Source of the DNA: Pelosinus sp.
GTDB taxonomy: Bacteria; Bacillota; Negativicutes; Propionisporales; Propionisporaceae
Assembly (NCBI GenBank): GCA_021372375.1
Contig: JAJFUN010000026.1
Location: 1 to 32,567 of the forward strand
DNA length: 32,567 nt
Reading direction: 5' to 3'
The translations under genes were made by a program, and so were the position numbers. Under the pieces are notes generated by a model. It worked only from the letters and a program-made list of their open reading frames with translations, had not been told where the DNA came from and searched no databases. How positions within the stretch are numbered: the stretch's first letter is position 1; each line of letters starts with the position of its first letter. Below, piece by piece: positions 7,498 to 14,206 of this stretch.

Positions 7498-8684
7498 CGG
7501 TACTTGGCGGGAAATTGCAGGGAGTCGAAGCGTGTTATCTGGCGCAAAAAGCAGGCTGGCAGGTTGTGCTTGTTGATAAAAAGCCAGATGTTCCGGCTTT
7601 AGGGTTTTGCGATGAATTTTTCTGCTTTGATTTAATGGAGGAAGACAAGCTTAGAAGTGTGCTTTCCCAGGTGGACTTTGCTATACCTGCCTTAGAGGAT
7701 AAACTGGTGCTTGATCATATTGAAGCGGTAGGACAGGCGGTTGGGGTAAGAGTTATGTATGATAAGGCGTCCTATGAGCTTTCTTCTTCCAAAATAGCAT
7801 CAGACAAGCTATTTGCCGAACTAAACATTCCGGCTCCCCGGCCCTGGCCTGACGCTAGTTTTCCTCTCACGGTTAAACCTTCTGATGCAAGCGGTAGTGA
7901 ACATGTATACCGGGTGCGAAGCGCAGCAGAACTTGCTGCGCTTAAGAATAAACTGGGAGAGGAGGGAGAATGGGTTATTCAGGAGTTTTTAACAGGGCCT
8001 TCTTACTCGCTGGAGGTAATCGGCTGTCAAGGCCGGTACCATGTTTTTCAGGTGACGGAGCTAGAGATGGATAATGTCTATGACTGCAAAAGAGTGATGG
8101 CGCCAGCTGTTTTGGGGCAGACCAAAAAAAACGAATTGCATTTGTGTCTTTTAAAACTGGCTGGTAAGCTGAAGTTAAACGGCATTATGGATATTGAGGT
8201 AATTTTACATGAAAATAAGTTAAAGGTTTTAGAGATTGATGCCAGGTTACCTAGTCAAACATTAATTACCGTTTACCAGTCAACAGGCATCAATATACTG
8301 GAGGCTGTGTGGCAAAGTTTTGATAATCCAGCTGCTTTTAGGTTTCCAGAAAGACCTAGGGGCGTAATCTATGAACATGTTAAGGTAACCGCTGGAAAAC
8401 TCGAGGTTTGGGGCGAGCATATTATGGGAAATGTAGGCCGCTTGCATCTAAAAAAAGGTTTTTTTGGGGCTGATGAGGCCATTACTAATTATGACAAACG
8501 TAAGAAGGAATGGGTTGCGACGTTAATTATAACGGCTGATAGTTTAGATATGGCATGGCAGAAAAGAACTTTAGTAATCAATGCTATTATGGCAGACTGC
8601 AAGCTTAGAGAATATCAGGATTTAACTCCGCCGTCTCTGCCGAATAGCGCCAAAAGGTACATGATAAGGGATGAAGTCATATGA
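7488..8684 (+). CDS. pylC: 3-methylornithine--L-lysine ligase PylC (ATP-grasp)
   Basis: It joins 3-methylornithine to the epsilon-amino group of a second lysine, using ATP, to give 3-methylornithinyl-lysine. The N-terminal Rossmann-like domain begins RVAVLGGKLQGVEACYLA. The ATP-grasp core contains PLTVKPSDASGSEHVY, the strand WVIQEFLTGPSYSLEV and the metal-binding stretch GIMDIEVILHENKLKVLEID. At 398 residues it is slightly longer than archaeal PylC (about 360). It overlaps both pylB (10 bases) and pylD (4 bases), which implies tight translational coupling. Confidence 0.95.
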   Translation: MRVAVLGGKLQGVEACYLAQKAGWQVVLVDKKPDVPALGFCDEFFCFDLMEEDKLRSVLSQVDFAIPALEDKLVLDHIEAVGQAVGVRVMYDKASYELSSSKIASDKLFAELNIPAPRPWPDASFPLTVKPSDASGSEHVYRVRSAAELAALKNKLGEEGEWVIQEFLTGPSYSLEVIGCQGRYHVFQVTELEMDNVYDCKRVMAPAVLGQTKKNELHLCLLKLAGKLKLNGIMDIEVILHENKLKVLEIDARLPSQTLITVYQSTGINILEAVWQSFDNPAAFRFPERPRGVIYEHVKVTAGKLEVWGEHIMGNVGRLHLKKGFFGADEAITNYDKRKKEWVATLIITADSLDMAWQKRTLVINAIMADCKLREYQDLTPPSLPNSAKRYMIRDEVI

Positions 8685-9502
8685 CAAGATTAAAAGAAAC
8701 AGATATTGAAGAGATCAGTGGCGCATTAACCATCTACAATAAAACTCTACAGGCTAATTTTGGCGCCGGGCTTTTTGATATTGCGGCCTATGCGGTAAAC
8801 AAACAGCCGGGGGAAATGGTAGCGCTGCTCGATAAAGCAACGATTGGAGTCGTGCCGATAACCTCCGGGCAAGGAGTTATTTCCGGGTTCTCTGCAACCG
8901 TACAAAGCATTATCAATTTTTTGGGTGGTAAAGCATTTGTTACGAAAGGATCTGACGTTGGCGGGCTAGCTGAAGCTGTCAGTCGGGGGGCTGAAGTATT
9001 ATTTTTGGCGGATGATGATAATTTTGTGGCGCTGCATCTCAAAAGCGGCCGGGTGGTTTGCAATTCAGAGGCCACCGGGCGGGGATACTCAGCAGCACTT
9101 GCCTTAATGGCGCAGGGACTTTCTAAAAAACAAGTGCTGGTCGTTGGCGCAGGGCCTGTCGGTCTTGGTGCGGCAGCCTTTCTTTTGCAGCAGCAAGCAA
9201 TTGTCTCTGTGTTTGATATTAATCGAAAAAAAGCTGAGGCTATTAGAAAGTCGCTGCCTGATGTTCAGGTTGCAGATAGTCTTGAGGCGGCGTTGGCTAA
9301 ATGCAGTTTGGTGCTGGAGGCGACTCCTTCTGCTAATGTAATTAAAGCATGTCATGTTACGGAAAAAATGATGGTGGCGGCGCCTGGCGTACCGCTTGGT
9401 GTCGAGCCGGAGGCCGCTGCGCTGCTTAATAACCGGCTGCTGCACGATGTATTGGAAATTGGGGTTGCTACCATGCTGTTTAGTGTGCTGGCAGTCAATT
9501 GA
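8681..9502 (+). CDS. pylD: Pyrrolysine synthase PylD (NAD-dependent dehydrogenase)
   Basis: It oxidises 3-methylornithinyl-lysine so that the terminal amine can cyclise to the pyrroline ring, completing pyrrolysine. The N-terminal helical part is characteristic of PylD (NFGAGLFDIAAYAV; TKGSDVGGLAEAV). The C-terminal Rossmann domain has the dinucleotide motif VLVVGAGPVGLGAAA, followed by FDINRKKAEA. The 273-residue length is normal. It is the last gene of the pylSc-B-C-D run, with a strong promoter for the next gene overlapping its stop codon. Confidence 0.95.
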   Translation: MTRLKETDIEEISGALTIYNKTLQANFGAGLFDIAAYAVNKQPGEMVALLDKATIGVVPITSGQGVISGFSATVQSIINFLGGKAFVTKGSDVGGLAEAVSRGAEVLFLADDDNFVALHLKSGRVVCNSEATGRGYSAALALMAQGLSKKQVLVVGAGPVGLGAAAFLLQQQAIVSVFDINRKKAEAIRKSLPDVQVADSLEAALAKCSLVLEATPSANVIKACHVTEKMMVAAPGVPLGVEPEAAALLNNRLLHDVLEIGVATMLFSVLAVN

Positions 9503-9527
9503 CATTTATAAAAATATCTACTATACT
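9499..9527 (+). promoter_or_regulatory. Near-consensus sigma-A promoter for the HTH gene
   Basis: TTGACA (9499-9504), a 17-base spacer and TATACT (9522-9527) form a nearly ideal promoter that overlaps the end of pylD. It would drive the helix-turn-helix gene at 9680 from a leader of about 145 bases in which I see no other clear feature. Confidence 0.7.
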
Positions 9528-9679
9528 ATGGAATACTGTAGTGAGCGTTTTGTGATAAATCTGATATCTGAGCTGCTGCTAACAATGTTATTGCCGCTGA
9601 TATTTGCTATTTTAAAATTTTTGGCTGACACAGTGTTTGGACGGATTGCTATCAGGCAATCCAATGAGAGGTTGATACT

Positions 9680-10162
9680 ATGTCTAGGGTAGCGGTCAAG
9701 ATTGAATTAACTGAACTAGAACGAAATGAATTAGAGAAAAATGTCAAGGGTCATAAGGTTGAGAAGCGGCTTTATATTCGCTCGCGCATTATTCTGTTGG
9801 CGGCCGAAGGAAAAGAGTGTATTGAGATTGCGGAAATAATTGGCGTTTCTGAGAAGACCTGTCGTAAATGGCGCAACCGTTTTGCCGAAAAACGGCTGGA
9901 GGGCATTCTTGATCTGGAAAGAAGCGGTGCTCCTGATACTTTTTCGGAGGAAGAACGTTTAGAGGTTATCCGCTTGGCTTGCAGCCAGCCGGCAGATTTG
10001 AAAAATTGGACATTGGCCTATTTGACTGAAGCTGTCAAAGAGAAGATCGGCAGGTCTATTTCGATTGAAACAGTGCGGCAGATTTTAAAATCTGCTGATG
10101 ATAAAACCGCGGTGGTTCCGCCTAGTCCGCATAAACTTTATATTCGCAAGTCTCATTCATAA
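9680..10162 (+). CDS. Stand-alone helix-turn-helix protein, IS630 transposase N-terminal type
   Basis: The 160 residues match the DNA-binding part of IS630-family transposases. A first HTH covers about residues 25-75 (CIEIAEIIGVSEKTCRKWRN), with the typical continuation GILDLERSGAPDTFSEEE. A winged helix follows (WTLAYLTEAVKEKIGRSIS, then IETVRQILKSA). The DDE catalytic domain is absent: the frame stops at 10162, and only a terminator and a leader follow. It is either a truncated transposase or a domesticated DNA-binding protein. Its own consensus promoter, a GAGAGG ribosome-binding site, a clean stop and its own terminator favour a maintained gene. Its position inside the pyl locus makes a regulatory role possible but unproven. 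Confidence 0.75.
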   Translation: MSRVAVKIELTELERNELEKNVKGHKVEKRLYIRSRIILLAAEGKECIEIAEIIGVSEKTCRKWRNRFAEKRLEGILDLERSGAPDTFSEEERLEVIRLACSQPADLKNWTLAYLTEAVKEKIGRSISIETVRQILKSADDKTAVVPPSPHKLYIRKSHS

Positions 10163-10171
10163 TTGAGAGAA

Positions 10172-10203
10172 AATCAATGATACAGAGATCGTTGGTTTTT
10201 TAT
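10172..10203 (+). terminator. Rho-independent terminator after the HTH gene
   Basis: AATCAATGAT (10172-10181) pairs with ATCGTTGGTT (10188-10197) around loop ACAGAG and runs into a T-rich tail. It begins 10 bases after the HTH stop codon and isolates that gene from the following mtmC2-pylSn unit. Confidence 0.8.
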
Positions 10204-10270
10204 TAATGATTTAAAGGTAACTATTTAATAGAATTTTTAATAAGTAATTCGAGAAATGAATTAGAATGTA

Positions 10271-10299
10271 TTGCTTTTGCAATTTAAAGATGCTATAAT
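10271..10299 (+). promoter_or_regulatory. Sigma-A promoter of the mtmC2-pylSn unit (leader copy 2)
   Basis: TTGCTT (10271-10276), a 17-base spacer and TATAAT (10294-10299), with the same extended GCTATAATAC context as leader copy 1. Confidence 0.8.
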
Positions 10300-10305
10300 A
10301 CAAAT

Positions 10306-10353
10306 TATAAAGAAACAAGTAAATAATTACCGTTATATAAGCAAAGGCGCTTA
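10306..10353 (+). promoter_or_regulatory. Conserved leader RNA, copy 2, compact dual-hairpin form
   Basis: This is the most compact of the four leaders. ATAAAGAAACAAG is followed by ATAA (10323-10326) and TTAT (10333-10336) around loop TTACCG. One base later comes TAAGC (10338-10342) with GCTTA (10349-10353) around hexaloop AAAGGC. The second loop has A at position 1 and G at position 4, as in ANTAR-bound hairpins, and its bases 10343-10353 are also the 5' arm of the terminator. Two closely spaced hairpins with six-base loops before a terminator match the ANTAR target layout, except that the first loop departs from the A1/G4 rule. Confidence 0.6.
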
Positions 10354-10394
10354 ATCGGATTCAAAACATTTGACATCTGGTTAAGCGCCTTTTT
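10343..10394 (+). terminator. Leader terminator (attenuator) upstream of mtmC2
   Basis: AAAGGCGCTTAA (10343-10354) pairs with TTAAGCGCCTTT (10381-10392), followed by T residues. It lies 50 bases before the mtmC2 start and overlaps the alternative hairpin described for the leader. Confidence 0.85.
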
Positions 10395-10443
10395 ATGTTG
10401 TCTTCACCTAAACTAACAGACATCGTGTGACGGGGGAGTATAT

Positions 10444-11133
10444 ATGTGCCAGCAAATAATTTTACAAAAATTAAAAAACGCCGTGGCTGAAATGGATACA
10501 AATGCGGCTGAAGAGGCTGCTAGGGAGGCTGTTAACCAAGGCGTTGATCCTGTACTGGCTATTAGTAATGGCCTGGCCCAAGGAATGAAAACAGTTAGCG
10601 ATTTATTTGATGAGGGAGAAGCCTTTATTCCACATTTGCTGGTTGCCGCGGAAGCCTTTGAATGCGCATCAGCCATTTTGTACCAGGCTATGACTAAAGA
10701 AGCACGGCAGCGAGCTTTGCAAGGTAAGGTGCTTATCTATACTGTACAAGGTGATATTCACGATATCGGAAAAAATGTGGTAAAAACTATGTTGTCTGCC
10801 GGCGGCTTTCAAATTTTTGATTTGGGTAGGGATGTTCCGGCTGAAGAAGTAGTTAAGGCGGCTCGGGAGCATAAGGTTGATATTATTGCCAGCGTAGCGC
10901 TGATGACGACAAGTATGCCGATTCAAAAAGAGATTATTAAGCTTTTGCTGGAAGAGGGCGTTCGTGACCAATATAAGATTTTACTGGGTGGGGCTCCGGT
11001 CTCGGCTGAATGGACGGCGAAGATTGGGGCAGATGGCTTTGCTGAAAGTGCTTCTCAAGCAGTTGAAGTTGCCAAAATGCTGATGCTTAGGGAAAATGGA
11101 AGGCTGGTCGGGCATTCTTTAGATAATGTCTGA
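10444..11133 (+). CDS. mtmC: Monomethylamine corrinoid protein MtmC (copy 2)
   Basis: This is a second corrinoid carrier of the MtmC/MtbC family, very similar along its length to the product of 512-1171 (LFDEGEAFIPHLLVAAEAFE; GDIHDIGKNVVKTMLSA). The cobalt-ligand His is H106 within D104-x-H-x-x-G109. No second methylamine methyltransferase accompanies it here, so it either also serves MtmB or serves one encoded elsewhere. GGGGGAG precedes ATG 10444. The C-terminal tail (GRLVGHSLDNV) is longer than in copy 1. It is followed after 29 bases by pylSn and shares its leader-controlled transcript. Confidence 0.9.
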   Translation: MCQQIILQKLKNAVAEMDTNAAEEAAREAVNQGVDPVLAISNGLAQGMKTVSDLFDEGEAFIPHLLVAAEAFECASAILYQAMTKEARQRALQGKVLIYTVQGDIHDIGKNVVKTMLSAGGFQIFDLGRDVPAEEVVKAAREHKVDIIASVALMTTSMPIQKEIIKLLLEEGVRDQYKILLGGAPVSAEWTAKIGADGFAESASQAVEVAKMLMLRENGRLVGHSLDNV

Positions 11134-11162
11134 CAAACGGTACATAGAATGGAGGAGTTTTA

Positions 11163-11528
11163 ATGGCTGGCAAGGGCAGTACGGCTGTAGCGATTGCTGT
11201 TTCAGCAGAAGCAGTAAATGCGAAGAAAAGGTTTTATCGTAAAAATGTGGGATTTTTTAAACTGATGGAAAAAATCAAGCTTTGGCCAGCGCGCTCTGGC
11301 ATACTTCACGGTATAAAATCATTAAAGGTGAACGGTGACTTTGCCGAAGTTACCACGCACTGCGGGGAAACTTTTGTTGTTAGGAATTCCAGAAACAGTC
11401 GGGCTGCCAGGTGGCTGCGCAATAAATGGTGTGCCTGTGCCTGTAAAGCCTGTAAAGTGCCAGCGTGGAAACTAGAGAAATATTCCACAACGATGATGAC
11501 GCAAAAGTGGGGCTCTGGTTTACAATAA
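11163..11528 (+). CDS. pylSn: Pyrrolysyl-tRNA synthetase N-terminal tRNA-binding protein PylSn
   Basis: This small basic protein grips the compact body of tRNA-Pyl and is needed with PylSc for efficient charging in bacteria. The recognisable core is RFYRKNVGFFKLMEKIKLWP, then HGIKSLK, THCGETF, and RNSRNSRAARWLRNKW, ending with KCRVP-like KACKVPAWKLEKY. Cysteine and histidine residues fit the zinc site of this domain. GGAGGAG precedes ATG 11163. It is separated from pylSc by 4.8 kb and sits in a different transcription unit, behind mtmC2. A repeat element begins exactly at its stop codon. Confidence 0.92.
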   Translation: MAGKGSTAVAIAVSAEAVNAKKRFYRKNVGFFKLMEKIKLWPARSGILHGIKSLKVNGDFAEVTTHCGETFVVRNSRNSRAARWLRNKWCACACKACKVPAWKLEKYSTTMMTQKWGSGLQ

Positions 11529-11654
11529 GAGAGCCTGTTACAAAATACACATCTGCGTCGCTCTACCTCAGCCGCTTGCTTGACGTACCCTCGTACGCCT
11601 GCGCGGCACGGCTTCCGGTGCGCCTAGCATCTGTGCATCTTGTAACAGTCTCTT
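11527..11654 (+). repeat. MITE-like element with imperfect terminal inverted repeats
   Basis: The left end AAGAGAGCCTGTTACAAAAT (continuing ACACATCTG) is matched in inverse orientation by the right end, which reads CAGATGCTAGG internally and ATCTTGTAACAGTCTCTT at the border. Between them lies a GC-rich palindromic core, including TACCCTCGTACG. Elements of this look, ending in 'TGTAACAGTCTC', are common dispersed repeats in anaerobic Firmicutes. It has no coding capacity and separates pylSn from the UroD-Trx gene. The following bases to 11765 are AT-rich and show only a ribosome-binding site. Confidence 0.7.
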
Positions 11655-11765
11655 AAAATTTAATGTTGTTATACAGTGTTGTATTAACTTCCTGGTGTTA
11701 AATTCTGGGCAGTTATTTTTTTACAAAATTTTAATAAAAAACAATGATTATGGAGGCGTATTATA

Positions 11766-13121
11766 ATGAATGGCAAAGAGAGAGTATTAAAAACATTGAG
11801 TTTTGAGCCGGTAGACAGAACCCCGTGGGTGCCGTATGCGGGGGTGCAGACTGCCAATCTTATTGGGGTAGATGCGGAAGAATATTTAAAGAGTGCCGAT
11901 AATATTGTAAAAGGTATTACCAAAGCTTATGAAATGTATCAGCCTGATGGACTGCCAATTGTATTTGATATACAGATGGAAGCCGAAGCTTTAGGCTGTG
12001 AACTGAAATGGGCCAAGAACAATCCACCGGCAGTAGCTACCCATATCTTAGAAAGCAAGGAACTGTCAGAATTAAAGTTGCCGAGTGAAAATGACGGGCG
12101 TTATCCCATTGCCCTTGATGCAGCACGTCAGCTCGCTGAAAAGTTTGGCGATAAGATTGCCTTGTATGCGTTAATTTGCGGACCTTTTACCTTGGCACTG
12201 CATTTAAGAGGCATTAAAATTTTCTCGGAAATGATGAAGAAAAAAGAAGATGTTGATAAACTGATGGCCTTTTGTGTTGAGGTCGGCAAAGATTTGGCAC
12301 GAATGTATGCTGAGACCGGTGTGGAGGTAATCGCCTTTGTCGATCCTATGACATCACAGATTTCGCCTAAACATTATGAACGGTTTGTTAAACAGCCTAC
12401 ACTGGAACTCAACCGCTATGTTCGCAACACGTTAGGCTTAAAAGTTACCAGCTTTTGCTGCGGTGATTCTACTAAGAATCTGGAGCTTATGTGTCAAACC
12501 GAAACAGATGGTATTGCTTTTGATGAAAATGTCAGCCTGGCTCATGCCAAGGAAGTTGCATCAAAATATAAAGTGTCCTTTGGCGGCAATCTGCCGCTAA
12601 CGACAGTAATGCTGTTTGGTTCACCAATTGAAAATGTAGAAGAAGCCAGAAAAGAGATGGAAATCGGTAAGGGGACAGGTTTTATTTTATCACCAGGCTG
12701 TGATATTCCTTACAATACACCCATCAATAATCTGGTAGCTATCTCTAATTATATAAACGGCAAGTTTTCGTCGCTTGACGACTTGGGTTCTGCACAGGAT
12801 GACGGCGCAGAGGATGAAGCTGAGTTTGAAGATGTAGAAATTAAACCAGGCCATGTGTTTATCGAAATTGTAACGCTTGATTCAGAAGGCTGTGCGCCTT
12901 GTCAATACATGTGTGAAGCGGTTAAAATTATACTGCCTAAGTATGAAGGGAAAATTACCTGGCGTGAATCCCTTGTTAAAACAAGGGCTGGCATTAAAAG
13001 AATGGCAAAACTTGGCGTAAAAAATCTGCCAGCTATGTTAATCAACAATGAAGTAGTGTTTGACAATATTACTCCATCAGAAAAAGAACTGATGGATGCA
13101 ATCGAAAAAAGACTTAGCTGA
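11766..13121 (+). CDS. UroD-family methyltransferase fused to a C-terminal thioredoxin-like domain
   Basis: Residues 1 to about 335 are a UroD/MtbA-type TIM barrel (LSFEPVDRTPWVPYAG; ALICGPFTLALHLRG; FVDPMTSQISPKHYERF). After an acidic linker (DDGAEDEAEFEDVE, about 345-358) comes a thioredoxin-like domain with redox motif C376-A-P-C379 and the cis-proline region VKNLPAMLINNEVVF. The zinc-site His of MtaA/MtbA (H-x-C-G) is replaced: the matching place reads F230-C-C232-G, with C312 further on. The enzyme may take methyl from MtmC to tetrahydrofolate, or it may be a redox-coupled relative. ATG 11766 follows GGAGG. Confidence 0.8.
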   Translation: MNGKERVLKTLSFEPVDRTPWVPYAGVQTANLIGVDAEEYLKSADNIVKGITKAYEMYQPDGLPIVFDIQMEAEALGCELKWAKNNPPAVATHILESKELSELKLPSENDGRYPIALDAARQLAEKFGDKIALYALICGPFTLALHLRGIKIFSEMMKKKEDVDKLMAFCVEVGKDLARMYAETGVEVIAFVDPMTSQISPKHYERFVKQPTLELNRYVRNTLGLKVTSFCCGDSTKNLELMCQTETDGIAFDENVSLAHAKEVASKYKVSFGGNLPLTTVMLFGSPIENVEEARKEMEIGKGTGFILSPGCDIPYNTPINNLVAISNYINGKFSSLDDLGSAQDDGAEDEAEFEDVEIKPGHVFIEIVTLDSEGCAPCQYMCEAVKIILPKYEGKITWRESLVKTRAGIKRMAKLGVKNLPAMLINNEVVFDNITPSEKELMDAIEKRLS

Positions 13122-13168
13122 CAGCGAGGTTGATATAGCTGTACCAGCTTGTGAGAGGGGGCAGGAAG

Positions 13169-14107
13169 ATGAGCGCACCAATAAAACTATATTTGCTGAC
13201 AGGCTTTTTAGGGTCAGGGAAAACCACCTTTTTGCAAAAGTCTATTGACTATTTGTCAGGCAGCAAAGTTGGTATATTGATGAATGAGTTTGGTAAACTC
13301 AGTATAGATGGTCTGGTGTTACAAAAGCATGGTCTTGATATTGTGGAGATTAATAATGGATCAGTATTTTGCAGCTGTTTAAAGGGCGCCTTTATTGATG
13401 CCTTAATCGCCTATTCAGAGCTGCCGATTGATTATTTATTTGTCGAGAGCTCTGGTATGGCTGACCCTTCAAGTATTAAGCAGATTGTGGATGATGTAAT
13501 TGGCAAAGTCAAGGGTAAAAAGTACGATTATGGCGGGGCAATTTGTATTGTTGACAGTCTGAATTTTTTAGATCAGGTCGATGTTTTAGCCCCCATTGAG
13601 CGGCAGATTGCATCAAGCGATCTCATCATTGTAAACAAAGTGGACTTGGCGGATAAAACTATACTCGCGGCCGTGCGGGAAAAAATAGCTTGTTTTAATC
13701 CGGCGGCTGAAGTGCTGCAGACAGTGCACTCTAGTGTTGACCTAAGCTTTTTGTCCCAGGGACTAAAGAAGTCTCAGGGAAATTCAGGTCCGGCACAGTG
13801 CTGTAATACGCCGGCTAATCGTCCAGCCGCACACATCCTAACGGCTAAGGGTGTTTTTGATAAAGAAAAATTTATAAATTTTATCAGTGCCTTAGTGCCA
13901 TCCGCTTTACGGATGAAGGGCTTTTTTCTCCTTAGTGATGGCTGGCAGCAGATTGATGTGGTGGGCAGTCAGATTGATATAAAACCTACGGAAATTTCGT
14001 GTACCGTTTCCCAATTGGTGGTTATTTCTGATAAAGGGCTGCCTGCCTTAAATCAGATATACCTAAATTGGGATGAGCGGTTTACCGAGGAGCTAGAAGT
14101 TGGTTAA
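13169..14107 (+). CDS. CobW/G3E-family GTPase (metallochaperone), copy 1
   Basis: This is a P-loop GTPase of the COG0523 group, which helps deliver zinc, cobalt or similar metals to client enzymes. Walker A is GFLGSGKTT near the N-terminus, the metal-binding C-x-C motif is SVFCSCLKG, and the G4 motif is VNKVD. A CobW C-terminal domain follows. The frame runs back to GTG 13151, but ATG 13169 with GAGAGGGGG upstream is the better start (312 residues). It lies 47 bases after the UroD-Trx gene. Zinc supply to the UroD-type methyltransferases or metal handling for corrinoid proteins is the likely job, by context only. Confidence 0.8.
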   Translation: MSAPIKLYLLTGFLGSGKTTFLQKSIDYLSGSKVGILMNEFGKLSIDGLVLQKHGLDIVEINNGSVFCSCLKGAFIDALIAYSELPIDYLFVESSGMADPSSIKQIVDDVIGKVKGKKYDYGGAICIVDSLNFLDQVDVLAPIERQIASSDLIIVNKVDLADKTILAAVREKIACFNPAAEVLQTVHSSVDLSFLSQGLKKSQGNSGPAQCCNTPANRPAAHILTAKGVFDKEKFINFISALVPSALRMKGFFLLSDGWQQIDVVGSQIDIKPTEISCTVSQLVVISDKGLPALNQIYLNWDERFTEELEVG

Positions 14108-14115
14108 GTAAAAAG

Positions 14116-14182
14116 TAAGCAGGTTACAGGGGGACTTTCAAAAGTGAAAAAGGTTCGTATTTAATATGCGGGCCTTTTTGTC
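14116..14182 (+). repeat. Duplicated structured element, copy A (with terminator)
   Basis: TAAGCAGGTTACAGGGGGAC, then the small hairpin ACTTTCAAAAGT, then a terminator. The same sequence recurs at 18306-18373, after the PII gene, with only a few changes. One of them is compensatory (A-T in the terminator stem here, G-C in copy B). It occupies the gap between the CobW gene and the aquaporin gene. Confidence 0.75.
14150..14180 (+). terminator. Rho-independent terminator in repeated element A
   Basis: AAGGTTCGTAT (14150-14160) pairs with ATGCGGGCCTT (14166-14176), with several G-T pairs, around loop TTAAT, followed by TTTG. It may end the transcript coming from the mtmC2-pylSn-UroD-CobW unit, or act as a leader attenuator of the aquaporin gene 24 bases later. 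Confidence 0.75.
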
Positions 14183-14206
14183 AATTTATGAAAGAAGGAA
14201 TAAACA

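Noticed and set aside
9528..9692. 54-codon hydrophobic frame between pylD and the HTH gene
   Set aside because: Its ATG directly follows the -10 box of the HTH promoter, it has no ribosome-binding site, and it overlaps the HTH start.
9680..10162. Complete IS630 insertion sequence
   Set aside because: No DDE domain, no second reading frame and no terminal inverted repeats were found around the HTH gene.
10172..10197. ANTAR-like hexaloop (ACAGAG, A1/G4) in the hairpin after the HTH gene
   Set aside because: The hairpin is a plain terminator with a T-run directly after a stop codon. No competing structure was seen, so the loop match is probably chance.
14116..14182. A known riboswitch class for the duplicated element
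   Set aside because: I compared it mentally with fluoride, guanidine, preQ1, SAM and THF consensus features and found no match, so it is reported only as a repeated structured element.
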